DNA of 64,000 nucleotides from Leclercia adecarboxylata (GTDB taxonomy: Bacteria; Pseudomonadota; Gammaproteobacteria; Enterobacterales; Enterobacteriaceae), in the NCBI RefSeq assembly GCF_023639785.1, contig NZ_CP098325.1, positions 2,666,001-2,730,000 on the forward strand, written 5' to 3'. Both the position numbers and the translations under genes were made by a program. The notes beneath the pieces were generated by a model, which worked only from the letters and a program-made list of their open reading frames with translations, was not told where the DNA came from and ran no database searches. Shown here in pieces: positions 20,293 to 31,217 of this stretch. The stretch's first letter is position 1; the number at the start of each line of letters is the position of its first letter.

Positions 20293-20924
20293 CAGAAGCG
20301 GTATCCCGCCGAAAACATAAATACCCATGGATCCAGACGAGTACTGATACTTTGCTGTTCCCCACCGGCTTTGAAACGGACATCGGTATCAATGTCCATG
20401 TACCAGACCGAAGCGTTGATTAACCAGTCGCGATTAATCAGATAGTCCAGCCCCACCTGTCCCGCCATGCCCCAGGAATCCTTCAGACTCAGATCAGACA
20501 GGCCCGCCGCTTTACCGGTATCGTTAAACTTCTCATCAAAGAAGGTGGTGTAGTTGACCCCGGCACCGATATAGGGGCGCACCTTGCTCCCGGCATCACC
20601 GAAATACCACTGGGCCATCAGAGTGGGCGGCAGATGGTGAACCGTGGCGATATCCCCGGTTGGCCCCGTACCTACCTTATGGCGAAACGGCGTGGCCGCC
20701 AGCAGTTCAACGCCTACGTTGTCGGTCGCCATCCAGGTGAACGTCATCCCGGCCTGGGTATTGTTATTAACGTTAAAACCGCCTAAACCCAGAACATTCT
20801 CCGAGCCTTCCGTAGGACGTACCGTGGCAGTCCCCAGGCGGAAGAAAAACTCGCCCGCTTCGTGGGCAACGGCACCGCCGGAAACTGTGCTCAGGATCAA
20901 TGCTGCGAGTGCTGCTTTTTTCAT
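20292..20924 (-). CDS. ompW: Outer membrane protein OmpW
   Basis: An eight-stranded beta-barrel porin with a narrow hydrophobic channel, and the receptor of colicin S4. The precursor is about 210 residues. It has a Sec signal peptide of about 21 residues (KKAALAALILS core, ending AVA before HEAGEFF), alternating barrel strands, and a C-terminal aromatic (GYRF) as needed for BAM recognition. I prefer ATG 20924 over the ATG at 20930 because GAGGG is correctly spaced only for the former. The upstream region holds a strong palindrome and an FNR-like box, listed separately. Confidence 0.96.
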   Translation of the reverse strand: MKKAALAALILSTVSGGAVAHEAGEFFFRLGTATVRPTEGSENVLGLGGFNVNNNTQAGMTFTWMATDNVGVELLAATPFRHKVGTGPTGDIATVHHLPPTLMAQWYFGDAGSKVRPYIGAGVNYTTFFDEKFNDTGKAAGLSDLSLKDSWGMAGQVGLDYLINRDWLINASVWYMDIDTDVRFKAGGEQQSISTRLDPWVFMFSAGYRF

Positions 20925-20981
20925 ATCCATTCCCTCGTTATGGTTTACTGGCGACGGGAATATACCTACAAATGATTAATA

Positions 20982-21000
20982 GTGATCTAACCAAGATCAC
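20982..21000. promoter_or_regulatory. Perfect inverted repeat upstream of ompW
   Basis: GTGATCT and AGATCAC (20982-20988 and 20994-21000) are exact inverted repeats about a five-base spacer, 58 bases upstream of the ompW start. The half-sites resemble CRP/FNR-family sites, but the spacing differs from both consensus sites. It is a candidate operator. Confidence 0.5.
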
Positions 21001-21025
21001 ATCGAATTCAGAGATTTAACATTCA

Positions 21026-21039
21026 TTGATCTAAATTAA
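21026..21039. promoter_or_regulatory. FNR-like box upstream of ompW
   Basis: TTGATCTAAATTAA matches the FNR consensus TTGAT-N4-ATCAA at nine of ten positions. ompW is known to respond to oxygen through FNR in E. coli. The site is about 110 bases upstream of the start codon. Confidence 0.45.
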
Positions 21040-21261
21040 TATTTTGAGTCGTTGGCAAAAATTGCCAGGAGGGGTCTGGATCAATTTTGTCTTTTCGGGC
21101 AAACAGAGCCCAGCGGGGTAACCTTCGCGCAAAATGGAAGCAGGGATTACGGGCGCTTTACAAAGATATGCTTTTCCATACAAGGCTTGATACTGCCACC
21201 GTGCGGTTATCCAGGGTACAATTGCCCGCTAATTAACACCTGCAATACTCAAGGAGAGTGC

Positions 21262-22005
21262 ATGTCTATCACGGCGAAGTCTGTCTACCGTGACACGGGG
21301 AATTTTTTCCGCAATCAGTTCGTTACCTTTTTACTGATCGCCTTGTTGTGCGCATTTATCACGGTGGTACTTGGTCATGCCTTTTCGCCGAGTGAGGAGC
21401 AGATTGCCAGCCTGAGCGAAGGCGATCAGATCGCCAGCAGCGTCGGGCTGTTTGAGATGGTGCAGAACATGACGCCGGAGCAGCAGCAGATCCTGTTGCG
21501 GGCATCGGCGGCCACCACCTTTTCAGGCTTGATTGGTAACGCCATTCTGGCCGGCGGCGTGCTGCTGATGATCCAGCTGGTGTCGGCCGGGCAGCGCGTC
21601 AGCGCACTGCGGGCCATTGGAGCCAGTGCGCCGCTGCTGCCAAAGCTGTTTATCCTGATCTTTTTAACCACCATGCTGGTGCAATTAGGGATTATGCTGG
21701 TCGTGGTGCCGGGCGTGCTGCTGGCCATTGTGCTCGCCTTCGCGCCCGTGATGGTGGTGCAGGACCGCATGGGCATTTTTGTCGCCATGCGTAGCAGCAT
21801 GCGCCTGGCATGGTCTAATATGCGTCTGGTTGCCCCGGCGGTAATGAGCTGGTTGCTGGCTAAAACCCTGCTGCTGCTGTTTGCACCCAATCTTGCCGTT
21901 CTGACGCCTAACGTTGGTGCTGTAGTGGCGAATACCCTGAGCAACCTGATCTCCGCAGTCTTGCTCGTCTATTTGTTCCGCCTGTATACGTTAATTCGCC
22001 AGTAA
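21262..22005 (+). CDS. yciC: UPF0259 inner-membrane protein YciC
   Basis: A 247-residue protein, the E. coli length, with about six transmembrane helices and no charged catalytic motif. Its function is not established. I used ATG 21262, which has AAGGAG six bases upstream and gives the family start [15 protein letters not shown]. The frame is also open for about 210 bases further upstream but shows no homology there. The order yciC-yciB-yciA is the same as in E. coli, with yciB starting 55 bases later, and the three are probably cotranscribed. Confidence 0.95.
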   Translation: MSITAKSVYRDTGNFFRNQFVTFLLIALLCAFITVVLGHAFSPSEEQIASLSEGDQIASSVGLFEMVQNMTPEQQQILLRASAATTFSGLIGNAILAGGVLLMIQLVSAGQRVSALRAIGASAPLLPKLFILIFLTTMLVQLGIMLVVVPGVLLAIVLAFAPVMVVQDRMGIFVAMRSSMRLAWSNMRLVAPAVMSWLLAKTLLLLFAPNLAVLTPNVGAVVANTLSNLISAVLLVYLFRLYTLIRQ

Positions 22006-22060
22006 TTTTTCTGATGGCCTGGCATCACGCGCAGGCCGTCGCTGATGATGGAATCGAAGA

Positions 22061-22600
22061 ATGAAGCAGTTTCTTGATTTTTTACCCCTTGTCGTCTTTT
22101 TTGCTTTCTACAAGCTGTATGACATTTACGCAGCAACGACTGCCCTGATCGTCGCCACCGCGGTGGTGCTGATTTACAGCTGGGTTCGCTACCGTAAGGT
22201 TGAAAAAATGGCCCTGATCACCTTTGTGCTGGTGGCCTTCTTTGGCGGGCTGACCGTCTTTTTCCACAACGATGAGTTCATCAAATGGAAAGTGACCGTC
22301 ATCTACGTGCTGTTTGCCGGTGCGCTGCTGTTCAGCCAGTGGGTCATGAAAAAGCCGCTTATTCAGCGCATGCTGGGTAAAGAGCTGGCGCTGCCGCAAA
22401 CGGTCTGGTCGCGCCTGAATATCGCCTGGGCGGTGTTCTTTATTCTCTGCGGCCTGGCGAATATCTACATCGCCTTCTGGCTGCCGCAGAATATTTGGGT
22501 GAATTTCAAGGTGTTTGGTCTGACCGCACTGACACTGATTTTCACCCTGCTGAGCGGCATCTATATTTACCGCCATATGCCGCAAGACGATAAGAACTGA
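22061..22600 (+). CDS. yciB: Intracellular septation protein YciB (IspZ family)
   Basis: A 179-residue integral membrane protein with about five helices, whose length equals E. coli YciB. The family is implicated in septation and cell envelope synthesis, and YciB interacts with cell elongation and division proteins. Recognisable segments are [18 protein letters not shown] at the start and WVNFKVFG in the last third. It sits between yciC and yciA in the conserved cluster. Confidence 0.95.
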   Translation: MKQFLDFLPLVVFFAFYKLYDIYAATTALIVATAVVLIYSWVRYRKVEKMALITFVLVAFFGGLTVFFHNDEFIKWKVTVIYVLFAGALLFSQWVMKKPLIQRMLGKELALPQTVWSRLNIAWAVFFILCGLANIYIAFWLPQNIWVNFKVFGLTALTLIFTLLSGIYIYRHMPQDDKN

Positions 22601-22655
22601 TTTTTTGGCCAGCGCAACGCACGCGCTGGCCACGTCGTTATAAGCTGAGAAAAGA

Positions 22656-23051
22656 ATGACTACACAAGACGCCCCTCAGGGTGAACTGGTTTTACGCACA
22701 CTTGCAATGCCCGCCGACACCAATGCGAACGGCGATATTTTTGGCGGCTGGCTGATGTCGCAGATGGATATGGGCGGGGCCATTCTCGCTAAAGAGATTG
22801 CGCACGGCCGCGTGGTGACGGTCCGGGTCGACGGGATGACCTTTTTACGTCCTGTTGCCGTAGGAGATGTGGTCTGCTGTTACGCGCGTTGCGTGAAGCG
22901 TGGAAATACGTCGGTATCAATCAATATCGAGGTGTGGGTGAAGAAAGTCTCTTCAGAACCTATCGGCCAGCGGTATAAAGCCACCGAAGCGCTGTTTATT
23001 TATGTGGCGGTGGATAGCGAAGGTAAACCTCGCCCGTTACCTCAGGTATAA
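22656..23051 (+). CDS. yciA: Acyl-CoA thioesterase YciA
   Basis: A 131-residue hotdog-fold thioesterase of broad acyl-CoA specificity. The active-site region NANGDIFGGWLMSQMD (about 23-38) contains the conserved Asn, Asp and Gly residues. Conserved Arg/Val strands (RVVTVRVDGMTF) follow. It is the last gene of the yciCBA cluster and is convergent to tonB across a shared terminator. Confidence 0.96.
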   Translation: MTTQDAPQGELVLRTLAMPADTNANGDIFGGWLMSQMDMGGAILAKEIAHGRVVTVRVDGMTFLRPVAVGDVVCCYARCVKRGNTSVSINIEVWVKKVSSEPIGQRYKATEALFIYVAVDSEGKPRPLPQV

Positions 23052-23082
23052 AAAAAGCCTCCCAATCGGGAGGCTTTTTTAT
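23049..23082. terminator. Bidirectional terminator yciA/tonB
   Basis: The stem AAGCCTCCC/GGGAGGCTT (23055-23063 and 23068-23076) has an AATC loop and A and T runs on the two sides. The same two-way arrangement is known at E. coli tonB. Confidence 0.92.
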
Positions 23083-23819
23083 TATTCCATCTGTGCCCCG
23101 CCGTTGAGGCGGAATACAATATTCACGATCAGCCCGCTGCCCGGCTTACCGGCTTCATAACGCCATTTACGCATGGCGGTTTTCACTTCCCGCTCAAACA
23201 TATTCGACGGCTGTGCGGACAGAATCTGGACATTATCCACTCGTCCATCGGCGGTGACGTCAAATTTCACCCGAACACGTCCTTCAATGCGTAATGCCTG
23301 CGCACGTGCCGGGTATTGCGGCTGGTTACGGCTCAACGCACGTGGACCTGCCGGAGCCGCAGCAACCGGCTTCGCGGTGGCCGGCGTGGAGTTCATGACC
23401 GGACGAGCCGGGGCCGTGCGCTCAACCGGCTGGGTGGTGCGGGGCTCAACCGGGCGCTCTTGGCGCTTCGGACGCTCTTCCACTTTCTTCACGGGTTTTG
23501 GTTTCGGCTTCGGCTTCGGTTTTGGCTTGGGCTCCGGCTTATGGATCACCACAGGCGCTTCTTTTGGCGGTTCAGGAACGATTTCAGGTTCCGGTTCCGG
23601 CTCGGGTTCGGGCTCTGCAACAGGTTCCGGTGGTGGCGCGACCTGCACGGGCTCCAGCTCCGCAGGCGTTACCATGGTCACAGAAATCGGCTGCGCGGGC
23701 GCTGGCATTTCAATAACCTGATGTACCGATGTGTAAAGCAGACCCGCCACGACGGCTCCGTGAATTCCGACGGACAACAGCGTCGGCCAGGGAAAGCGGC
23801 GAGGTAAATCAAGGGTCAT
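23082..23819 (-). CDS. tonB: Energy transducer TonB
   Basis: TonB spans the periplasm and couples the ExbB/ExbD proton-motive-force motor to outer-membrane siderophore and vitamin B12 receptors. About 245 residues are encoded from ATG 23819. It has a signal anchor (about 13-32, containing the functional histidine in GIHGAVV), a long Pro-rich linker with alternating Glu-Pro (about 65-85) and Lys-Pro (about 95-110) repeats, and a C-terminal domain with [12 protein letters not shown] and [11 protein letters not shown]. An in-frame ATG nine bases upstream (23828) is an alternative start. The lysine/proline block is a little longer than that of E. coli. Confidence 0.97.
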   Translation of the reverse strand: MTLDLPRRFPWPTLLSVGIHGAVVAGLLYTSVHQVIEMPAPAQPISVTMVTPAELEPVQVAPPPEPVAEPEPEPEPEPEIVPEPPKEAPVVIHKPEPKPKPKPKPKPKPVKKVEERPKRQERPVEPRTTQPVERTAPARPVMNSTPATAKPVAAAPAGPRALSRNQPQYPARAQALRIEGRVRVKFDVTADGRVDNVQILSAQPSNMFEREVKTAMRKWRYEAGKPGSGLIVNIVFRLNGGAQME

Positions 23820-24040
23820 TGAAGTCATAATCGTTTCAGTTAAAAAGCCAGGTCTCGATTTTAAATGCAAATAGCAATCATATTCAATAAGCCAGTTAAA
23901 CTTCGACCGAATTAACCGTTCAGCTGACGAAAAAAGGCACGTTTTCAAAAGGGTTTTAACAATACCGATATCTTTGCATTGCAGTCCCCTGCACTTTCAC
24001 TTAACGTAATTCACACTTTTATCGGTTAAGGAGCTCCGCT

Positions 24041-24337
24041 GTGCTTTACGTGATTTTTGCTGCAGATGTTGCTGATTCTCTGGAAAAACGCCTCTCCGTG
24101 CGCCCTGCCCATCTGGCGCGCTTACAACTGCTGCATGACGAAGGCAGATTACTGACCGCAGGCCCAATGCCTGCCGTAGACAGCAACGATCCGGGTGCGG
24201 CAGGATTTACCGGCTCGACGGTGATTGCCGAGTTTGAATCTCTCGAAGCGGCGCAGGCCTGGGCGCAGGACGACCCCTATGTGGCGGCAGGCGTCTATGA
24301 TAACGTCGTGGTGAAGCCGTTTAAAAAAGTTTTCTAG
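24041..24337 (+). CDS. yciI: YciI-like (YCII-domain) protein
   Basis: A 98-residue protein with the YCII ferredoxin-like alpha/beta fold. The conserved His and Asp of the presumed active site lie in [15 protein letters not shown] and [10 protein letters not shown]. The GTG start is preceded by AAGGAG with seven-base spacing and matches the E. coli start. The function is not experimentally settled. In E. coli the potassium channel gene kch is a neighbour; here a leuE-like gene is found instead. Confidence 0.95.
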   Translation: MLYVIFAADVADSLEKRLSVRPAHLARLQLLHDEGRLLTAGPMPAVDSNDPGAAGFTGSTVIAEFESLEAAQAWAQDDPYVAAGVYDNVVVKPFKKVF

Positions 24338-24340
24338 GAT

Positions 24341-24371
24341 AAAAAAAGGCTCCGTAAAAGGAGCCTTTTCC
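24341..24371. terminator. Bidirectional terminator yciI/leuE
   Basis: The stem AAGGCTCC/GGAGCCTT (24346-24353 and 24360-24367) has a six-base loop and an A-run on its left, and it ends in a T-run on the right, between convergent genes. Confidence 0.85.
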
Positions 24372-24373
24372 TG

Positions 24374-25009
24374 TCAGTTCAGCGAGGCCAGTCGCGCCGC
24401 AAAACCCACGAAGAGTAAACCAATCAACCCGTTCCCCAGCTTCGCCAGTTTCTTTTTGGTTTTCAGGTAGCGCGTAACAAACGCCCCGGAGAAGATCAGG
24501 AAGCTCATGTAGACAAAACTGATGATTTCCAGCGTGACCGCGAGGATCATAAACGCCACGCCGGTGTGTTTAGCCTGAACATCAATAAACTGCACAAAGA
24601 ACGAGACATAAAACAGGATCGCCTTCGGGTTGGTCATACTCAGCACCAGCGAGCGCTTCATGATAGTTTTGGCCGGCTCAAGACCGCCAGCTTCACCCGG
24701 CTGTTTATGCCTCATCACTGACCAGAGCATCTTGCCCCCCAGCCATAACAGATAAAATGCCCCAAGATAGCGAACGATATTAAAAAGCATAGGGGTGGTC
24801 TGGATCAGTGCTGCGACTCCTGCCCAGGCCAGAAACATCAGCACCGCGTCCCCGATAAATACGCCGCTCGCGGCCAGATAGCCCTTCTTCACGCCGTGAC
24901 CGATACCGGTTTTTAAAACGAATAAGGTATTGGGCCCGGGCACCAGCACGATGAAAATAGCCCCGACAACATAGGTCCAGAAATTGAGTACACCCAAATC
25001 CGCAAACAC
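24374..25009 (-). CDS. leuE: LysE/RhtB-family amino acid exporter, LeuE-like
   Basis: A 211-residue polytopic membrane protein with about six helices and the family hallmark [11 protein letters not shown] (about 23-33) in the first loop. Overall it is closest to E. coli LeuE (YeaS), an exporter of leucine and related residues, sharing [16 protein letters not shown] and [16 protein letters not shown]. The GTG start follows a strong AAGGAGG at five-base spacing. In E. coli leuE is far away on the map, so its place here between yciI and yciY is a lineage-specific arrangement. Substrate is inferred from the family. Confidence 0.88.
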   Translation of the reverse strand: MFADLGVLNFWTYVVGAIFIVLVPGPNTLFVLKTGIGHGVKKGYLAASGVFIGDAVLMFLAWAGVAALIQTTPMLFNIVRYLGAFYLLWLGGKMLWSVMRHKQPGEAGGLEPAKTIMKRSLVLSMTNPKAILFYVSFFVQFIDVQAKHTGVAFMILAVTLEIISFVYMSFLIFSGAFVTRYLKTKKKLAKLGNGLIGLLFVGFAARLASLN

Positions 25010-25040
25010 TTCATCCTCCTTTTTGAAATAGCGAATAATA

Positions 25041-25070
25041 AAAAAACATCGGGCACCTCTGAGGGTGCCC
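25041..25070 (-). terminator. yciY terminator
   Basis: GGGCACC (25051-25057) pairs with GGTGCCC (25064-25070), followed on the minus strand by a T-run (complement of 25041-25046), ten bases after the yciY stop. Confidence 0.8.
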
Positions 25071-25079
25071 TTGAATCAT

Positions 25080-25253
25080 TCAGTAATCCTGAACGGCGAA
25101 CAGCAACGCATTGCGATGACGGTTCATACTGCATTTTCTGATGGCGTGGATACGCATATTACGGCGGGATTGTGCTTCCAGCCAACGCGCTTTGCGACGA
25201 CCTGTCTGTCGCAACATGCGCCAGCGCCCTACTTCTGTTCTACTGCGCTTCAT
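25080..25253 (-). CDS. yciY: Small basic protein YciY
   Basis: A 57-residue, strongly Arg/Lys-rich protein found by reading the minus strand. It starts MKRSRTEVGRWRMLRQ and has a central RKARWLEAQSRRNMRIHAIRK-like basic core split over residues 20-40. Length, start and order next to clsA match E. coli YciY, whose role is unknown. It is divergent from clsA. Its extreme basicity suggests nucleic acid contact, but that is only inference. Confidence 0.85.
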   Translation of the reverse strand: MKRSRTEVGRWRMLRQTGRRKARWLEAQSRRNMRIHAIRKCSMNRHRNALLFAVQDY

Positions 25254-25395
25254 GTTTACAACTCTTCACAAAACAGAGCGACCATTATAGTCCGTTGCCT
25301 GCGGCAGACCAGCGCTTTTATCTGGCGTTTTTATTTGCCAGAAAAATCCTGACGCGTAAACTCATAACAATACGCTTTCAAAAGGATTTTTTATT

Positions 25396-26856
25396 ATGAC
25401 AACCTTCTACACCGTGGTGAGTTGGCTGCTCATTCTGGGATACTGGCTGTTAATCGCAGGGGTGACGTTACGCATCCTGATGAAACGCAGAGCCGTTCCC
25501 TCTGCCATGGCATGGCTGTTGATTATTTTTATCCTGCCGCTGGTCGGCATTATTGCGTATTTATCCTTCGGCGAGCTTCACCTCGGCAAACGTCGGGCCG
25601 AACGCGCCCGGGCGATGTGGCCTTCGACCGCGAAATGGCTGAACGACCTCAAATCCTGCAAACATATCTTTGCCGAAGAGAACAGTGACGTCGCCGCGTC
25701 TTTATTTAAGCTCTGCGAACGGCGCCAGGGCATCGCCGGGGTGAAAGGCAATCAGCTGCAATTAATGACCACCTCTGATGACGTGATGAACGCGCTGATC
25801 CGCGATATCCAGCTGGCACGCCATAACATCGAGATGGTGTTCTATATCTGGCAACCGGGCGGCATGGCCGATCAGGTAGCCGAATCTTTGATGGCTGCCG
25901 CCCGGCGCGGTATTCATTGCCGCCTCATGCTTGACTCTGCCGGGAGCGTGACCTTTTTCCGTAGCAACTGGGCATCGATGATGCGCAATGCGGGTGTGGA
26001 AGTGGTCGAAGCCTTAAAGGTCAATCTGATGCGTGTGTTTCTGCGCAGGATGGACCTGCGTCAGCACCGCAAAATGGTGCTGATTGACAACTACATAGCC
26101 TATACCGGCAGCATGAATATGGTCGATCCGCGCTTCTTTAAACAGGATGCCGGAGTGGGCCAGTGGATCGATCTGATGGCGCGCATGGAGGGCCCGGTTG
26201 CCACCGCGATGGGGATTGTCTACTCCTGCGACTGGGAAATCGAAACCGGCAAACGTATTCTGCCGCCACCGCCGGATGCTAACATCATGCCGTTTGAGCA
26301 GGCCAGCGGGCATACTATCCACACCATTGCGTCTGGCCCGGGCTTCCCGGAAGATCTGATCCATCAGGCGCTGTTGACTGCAGCCTATTCCGCCCGTGAA
26401 TACCTGATCATGACCACCCCTTATTTCGTGCCGAGTGACGATCTGCTGCACGCTATCTGCACCGCTGCCCAGCGTGGCGTCGATGTGAGTATCATCCTGC
26501 CGCGCAAGAATGATTCCGTGCTGGTCGGCTGGGCCAGCCGGGCGTTTTTCAGCGAACTGCTGGCGGCGGGGGTGAAGATTTACCAGTTCGAAGGTGGGCT
26601 GTTGCACACCAAGAGCGTGCTGGTGGATGGTGAGCTCAGCCTGGTGGGGACGGTGAACCTGGATATGCGCAGCCTGTGGCTCAACTTTGAGATCACACTC
26701 GTGATCGACGATGCGGGTTTTGGCGGCGATTTGGCCGCGGTACAGGACGACTATATCTCACGCTCGCGCCTGCTGGACGCCCGGCTGTGGATGAAAAGAC
26801 CGCTGTGGCAGCGAATTACCGAACGACTGTTTTACTTCTTTAGTCCGTTGCTGTAA
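25396..26856 (+). CDS. clsA: Cardiolipin synthase A
   Basis: Condenses two phosphatidylglycerol molecules to cardiolipin and glycerol. The 486-residue length is identical to E. coli ClsA. Two N-terminal transmembrane helices (about 5-58) precede two phospholipase D domains, with HKD motifs at [16 protein letters not shown] (about 223-238) and [16 protein letters not shown] (about 404-419). The C-terminus ends in the family-typical FYFFSPLL. It is divergent from yciY and followed by yciU after a short gap. Confidence 0.98.
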   Translation: MTTFYTVVSWLLILGYWLLIAGVTLRILMKRRAVPSAMAWLLIIFILPLVGIIAYLSFGELHLGKRRAERARAMWPSTAKWLNDLKSCKHIFAEENSDVAASLFKLCERRQGIAGVKGNQLQLMTTSDDVMNALIRDIQLARHNIEMVFYIWQPGGMADQVAESLMAAARRGIHCRLMLDSAGSVTFFRSNWASMMRNAGVEVVEALKVNLMRVFLRRMDLRQHRKMVLIDNYIAYTGSMNMVDPRFFKQDAGVGQWIDLMARMEGPVATAMGIVYSCDWEIETGKRILPPPPDANIMPFEQASGHTIHTIASGPGFPEDLIHQALLTAAYSAREYLIMTTPYFVPSDDLLHAICTAAQRGVDVSIILPRKNDSVLVGWASRAFFSELLAAGVKIYQFEGGLLHTKSVLVDGELSLVGTVNLDMRSLWLNFEITLVIDDAGFGGDLAAVQDDYISRSRLLDARLWMKRPLWQRITERLFYFFSPLL

Positions 26857-27219
<363 letters not shown>

Positions 27220-27246
27220 AAAAAGGCTGCGAATGCAGCCTTTTTT
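27220..27246. terminator. Bidirectional terminator yciU/oppF
   Basis: The stem AAGGCTGC/GCAGCCTT (27223-27230 and 27235-27242) has a four-base loop and is flanked by A and T runs, between the convergent genes. Confidence 0.9.
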
Positions 27247-27262
27247 ATTACCTGTCATCTGC

Positions 27263-28263
27263 TCAGAGCGGATCGACCTTCAGGCAGGAGACCGCATGGC
27301 GGAAGCTGCCTTCCAGCACCGGACGCGTTTTGGCGCACTCCGGCCCGGCAATCGGGCAGCGGGTACGGAATACGCAGCCTGACGGCGGATTGATCGGCGA
27401 CGGCAGCTCCCCTTCCAGAAGCTGAATCGTTTTATTCTGCTCAAGGTCAGGATCCGGCACCGGCACCGCAGACATCAGCGCTTTGGTGTAAGGGTGTAAC
27501 GGGTTGTGATACACCTCATCATAGGTGCCCAACTCAACCGCATGGCCAAGATACATCACCAGGACGCGATCGGAGATGTGTTTGACCACCGCCAGGTCGT
27601 GAGCGATGAAGATCAGCGACAGGCCCATCTCACGCTGCAGCTTTTGCAGCAGGTTAACCACCTGCGCCTGGATGGACACGTCCAGGGCGGAGACCGGTTC
27701 GTCACAGATAATCAGTTTCGGCTCGAGGATCAGCGCGCGGGCAATACCGATACGCTGGCACTGCCCGCCAGAGAACTCGTGCGGGTAGCGGTTGATGAGG
27801 TTTGGCAGCAGGCCAACTTTCATCATCATCGCCTTAACACGGTCACGCACTTCCGTACGCGGCATCTTCGGATGATAGGTCCGCAGCGGCTCGGCGATAA
27901 TCTCCCCGATGGTCATACGCGGGTTCAGTGACGCCAGGGGATCCTGGAAAATCATCTGGATGTCGCTACGCACGTCGCGCCACTCTTCCTGTTTCATCCC
28001 CAGCAGATCTTTACCCAGCCAGGCCACCTTGCCGTCGGTGGCTTTAACCAGGCCGATAATGGCACGGGCGAAAGTGGATTTACCACAGCCTGACTCCCCC
28101 ACCACGCCGAGGGTTTCCCCTTCGTACAGACGCAGGGTTACGCCGTCCACCGCTTTCAGGGTTTTGGCCGGTTGCCAGAACCACTGCTTGCCATCCTTGA
28201 TGTCGAAATGCACCTTCAGATCGGCGATTTCGAGCAGAACATTTCTTTTTTCGTCGGTCGCGT

Positions 28264-28267
<4 letters not shown>
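27263..28267 (-). CDS. oppF: Oligopeptide ABC transporter ATPase OppF
   Basis: One of two nucleotide-binding subunits that power oligopeptide uptake. It has 334 residues: Walker A GESGCGKST (about 57-65), the ABC signature in the SGGQCQRIGIAR stretch (about 165), Walker B LIICDEP, and a C-terminal Opp/Dpp-type extension with a CxxRCP cysteine cluster (CVFRTRCPI) that may hold an iron-sulfur centre as in related proteins. The start overlaps the oppD stop by four bases. Confidence 0.97.
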
Positions 28268-29277
<1,010 letters not shown>

Positions 29278-29288
29278 GGCGGCACTCC

Positions 29289-30197
29289 TTAACGGTCTTT
29301 CGGATCGAGGGCATCACGCAGGCCATCGCCGATAAAGTTGAAACAAAACAGTGTTACCACCAGGAATCCCGCCGGGAACAGCAGCAGCCAGGGTGAAACT
29401 TCCATAGAGTTGGCGCCATCACTTAACAGTGCGCCCCAGCTGCTCAGCGGCTCCTGGGTACCCAGGCCGAGGAAGCTCAGGAAAGATTCAAACAGGATCA
29501 TGCTCGGCACCAGCAGGGAGGCATACACCACCACCACACCCAATACGTTCGGCACGATGTGGCGAACAACGATATTGCCGGTAGACACCCCACCGACCTG
29601 CGCCGCTTCGATAAACTCTTTGCGCTTCAGGCTGAGGGTCTGGCCGCGCACGATACGCGCCATATCGAGCCAGGAAACCATGCCGATAGCCACGAAGATC
29701 AGCAGGATGTTCTGACCGAAGAAGGTCACCAGCAGGATGACAAAGAACATAAACGGGAAGGAGTTCAGGATCTCCAGAATACGCATCATCACCGAATCGA
29801 CTTTGCCGCCGAGATAGCCGGACAGCGATCCGTATAAGGTCCCCAGAATTACCGCAACGAAGGCCGCTGCGATCCCAACCATCAACGAAATACGTCCCCC
29901 AATGGCCACACGTACCAGCAGGTCGCGTCCGGAGGAGTCGGTGCCGAAGTAGTGACCCGATTCGGTATCCGGCGCGCTGGACATCATGCCCCAGTCGGTA
30001 TCGAAGTAGGTAAACTGCGACAGCATCGGCGCCAGCGTCACAAACAGGGCGATAATGACCAGCACAATGAGACTGGCAACCGCAGCTCGGTTGTGCATAA
30101 AGCGACGGCGGGCATCCTGCCAGAGACTACGCCCCTCCACTTCCAGTTTCTCACTGAAGTTTTCCAGCGCCTCGCTGTTTTTCTTACTTAACATCAT
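29289..30197 (-). CDS. oppC: Oligopeptide ABC transporter permease OppC
   Basis: A 302-residue permease with an extended cytosolic N-terminus (about 1-40), one separate helix, and a five-helix binding-protein-dependent transport core. The EAA-type coupling loop is seen at EFIEAAQVGGVSTGNIVVRHIVPN (about residues 187-210, with key residues EAA and G). It forms the membrane channel with OppB. The gap to oppB is fourteen bases. Confidence 0.97.
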   Translation of the reverse strand: MMLSKKNSEALENFSEKLEVEGRSLWQDARRRFMHNRAAVASLIVLVIIALFVTLAPMLSQFTYFDTDWGMMSSAPDTESGHYFGTDSSGRDLLVRVAIGGRISLMVGIAAAFVAVILGTLYGSLSGYLGGKVDSVMMRILEILNSFPFMFFVILLVTFFGQNILLIFVAIGMVSWLDMARIVRGQTLSLKRKEFIEAAQVGGVSTGNIVVRHIVPNVLGVVVVYASLLVPSMILFESFLSFLGLGTQEPLSSWGALLSDGANSMEVSPWLLLFPAGFLVVTLFCFNFIGDGLRDALDPKDR

Positions 30198-30211
30198 GGC
30201 GAGCTCCAGTG

Positions 30212-31132
30212 TCAGTAGCGAATTTTCGGATCGATAACGGCATACAGCACATCGACGATCGCGTTAAAGAAGATGGTGAGCGCGCCAACGAGAATGGTCA
30301 GACTCAATACCAGAGAGTAGTCGCGGTTAAGGGCGCCGTTAACGAACAGCTGGCCAATACCCGGCAGACCATAGATGGTTTCGATAACCATCGACCCCGT
30401 GATGATCCCGACAAACGCAGGGCCCAGGTACGAGAGTACCGGCAGCAGCGCGGGCTTTAACGCGTGACGGAAGATGATACGGCGCATCGGCAGCCCTTTC
30501 GCACGGGCGGTGCGGATGAAGTTGGAGTGCAGCACTTCAATCATCGAACCACGGGTAATACGCGAAATACTGGCGATATAGGCAAGAGACAACGCCACCA
30601 TCGGCAGGATCATGTACTGCAGCGCCCCGCCATTCCAGCCGCCGCCGGGCAGCCATTTGAGGGTAATAGCAAATATCATGACCAGTAAGGGTGCGACGAC
30701 AAAGCTCGGTATGACCACACCGGTCATTGCCACCCCCATGACGGCGTAATCCCATTTGGTATTTTGATTAAGCGCGGCAATAACGCCCGCCGTCACGCCA
30801 AGAATAACGGCCAGTAAAAATGCCGCGGCGCCTAATTTTGCCGAAACGGGGAAGCTCGAAGCCACCAGGTCGTTTACGGAATAATCTTTGTATTTAAACG
30901 ACGGACCAAAATCACCGTGGGCCAGCTGTTTCAGATAGTTGAAATACTGGGTGGAGATAGGATCGTTTAAATGATATTTCGCTTCGATATTCGCCATTAC
31001 TTCTGGCGGCAGCGTACGTTCACCGGTGAAGGGGCTTCCCGGCGCGAGACGCATCATAAAGAAGGAGATCGTTATAAGAATAAATAGCGTTGGGATCGCT
31101 TCAAGACAGCGACGTAGGATAAATTTCAACAT
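30212..31132 (-). CDS. oppB: Oligopeptide ABC transporter permease OppB
   Basis: A 306-residue permease with one N-terminal helix (LFILITISFFMMRLAPG), a periplasmic segment, and the five-helix transport core. The coupling loop FIRTARAKGLPMRRII is near residues 195-210. It is separated from oppA by 85 bases containing a very stable hairpin, which should lower expression of oppBCDF relative to oppA. Confidence 0.97.
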   Translation of the reverse strand: MLKFILRRCLEAIPTLFILITISFFMMRLAPGSPFTGERTLPPEVMANIEAKYHLNDPISTQYFNYLKQLAHGDFGPSFKYKDYSVNDLVASSFPVSAKLGAAAFLLAVILGVTAGVIAALNQNTKWDYAVMGVAMTGVVIPSFVVAPLLVMIFAITLKWLPGGGWNGGALQYMILPMVALSLAYIASISRITRGSMIEVLHSNFIRTARAKGLPMRRIIFRHALKPALLPVLSYLGPAFVGIITGSMVIETIYGLPGIGQLFVNGALNRDYSLVLSLTILVGALTIFFNAIVDVLYAVIDPKIRY

Positions 31133-31183
31133 TGCCCGTACCTTCTGGCGTGTGCCTATATAGTATTACGATGAGTAGACACC

Positions 31184-31208
31184 GTGGGGCAGGCATCGCC
31201 CGCCCCAC
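31184..31208 (-). terminator. Strong hairpin between oppA and oppB
   Basis: GTGGGGC (31184-31190) pairs with GCCCCAC (31202-31208), and an inner GGC/GCC pairing extends the stem with one mismatch and a three-base loop. No T-run follows. It sits 10 bases after oppA, where partial termination or 3' protection of the abundant oppA message would be expected. Confidence 0.7.
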
Positions 31209-31217
31209 TCATTGCCA

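Noticed and set aside
21052..21261. In-frame extension of yciC by 70 codons
   Set aside because: The internal ATG has AAGGAG and matches the family start; the extension has no homology.
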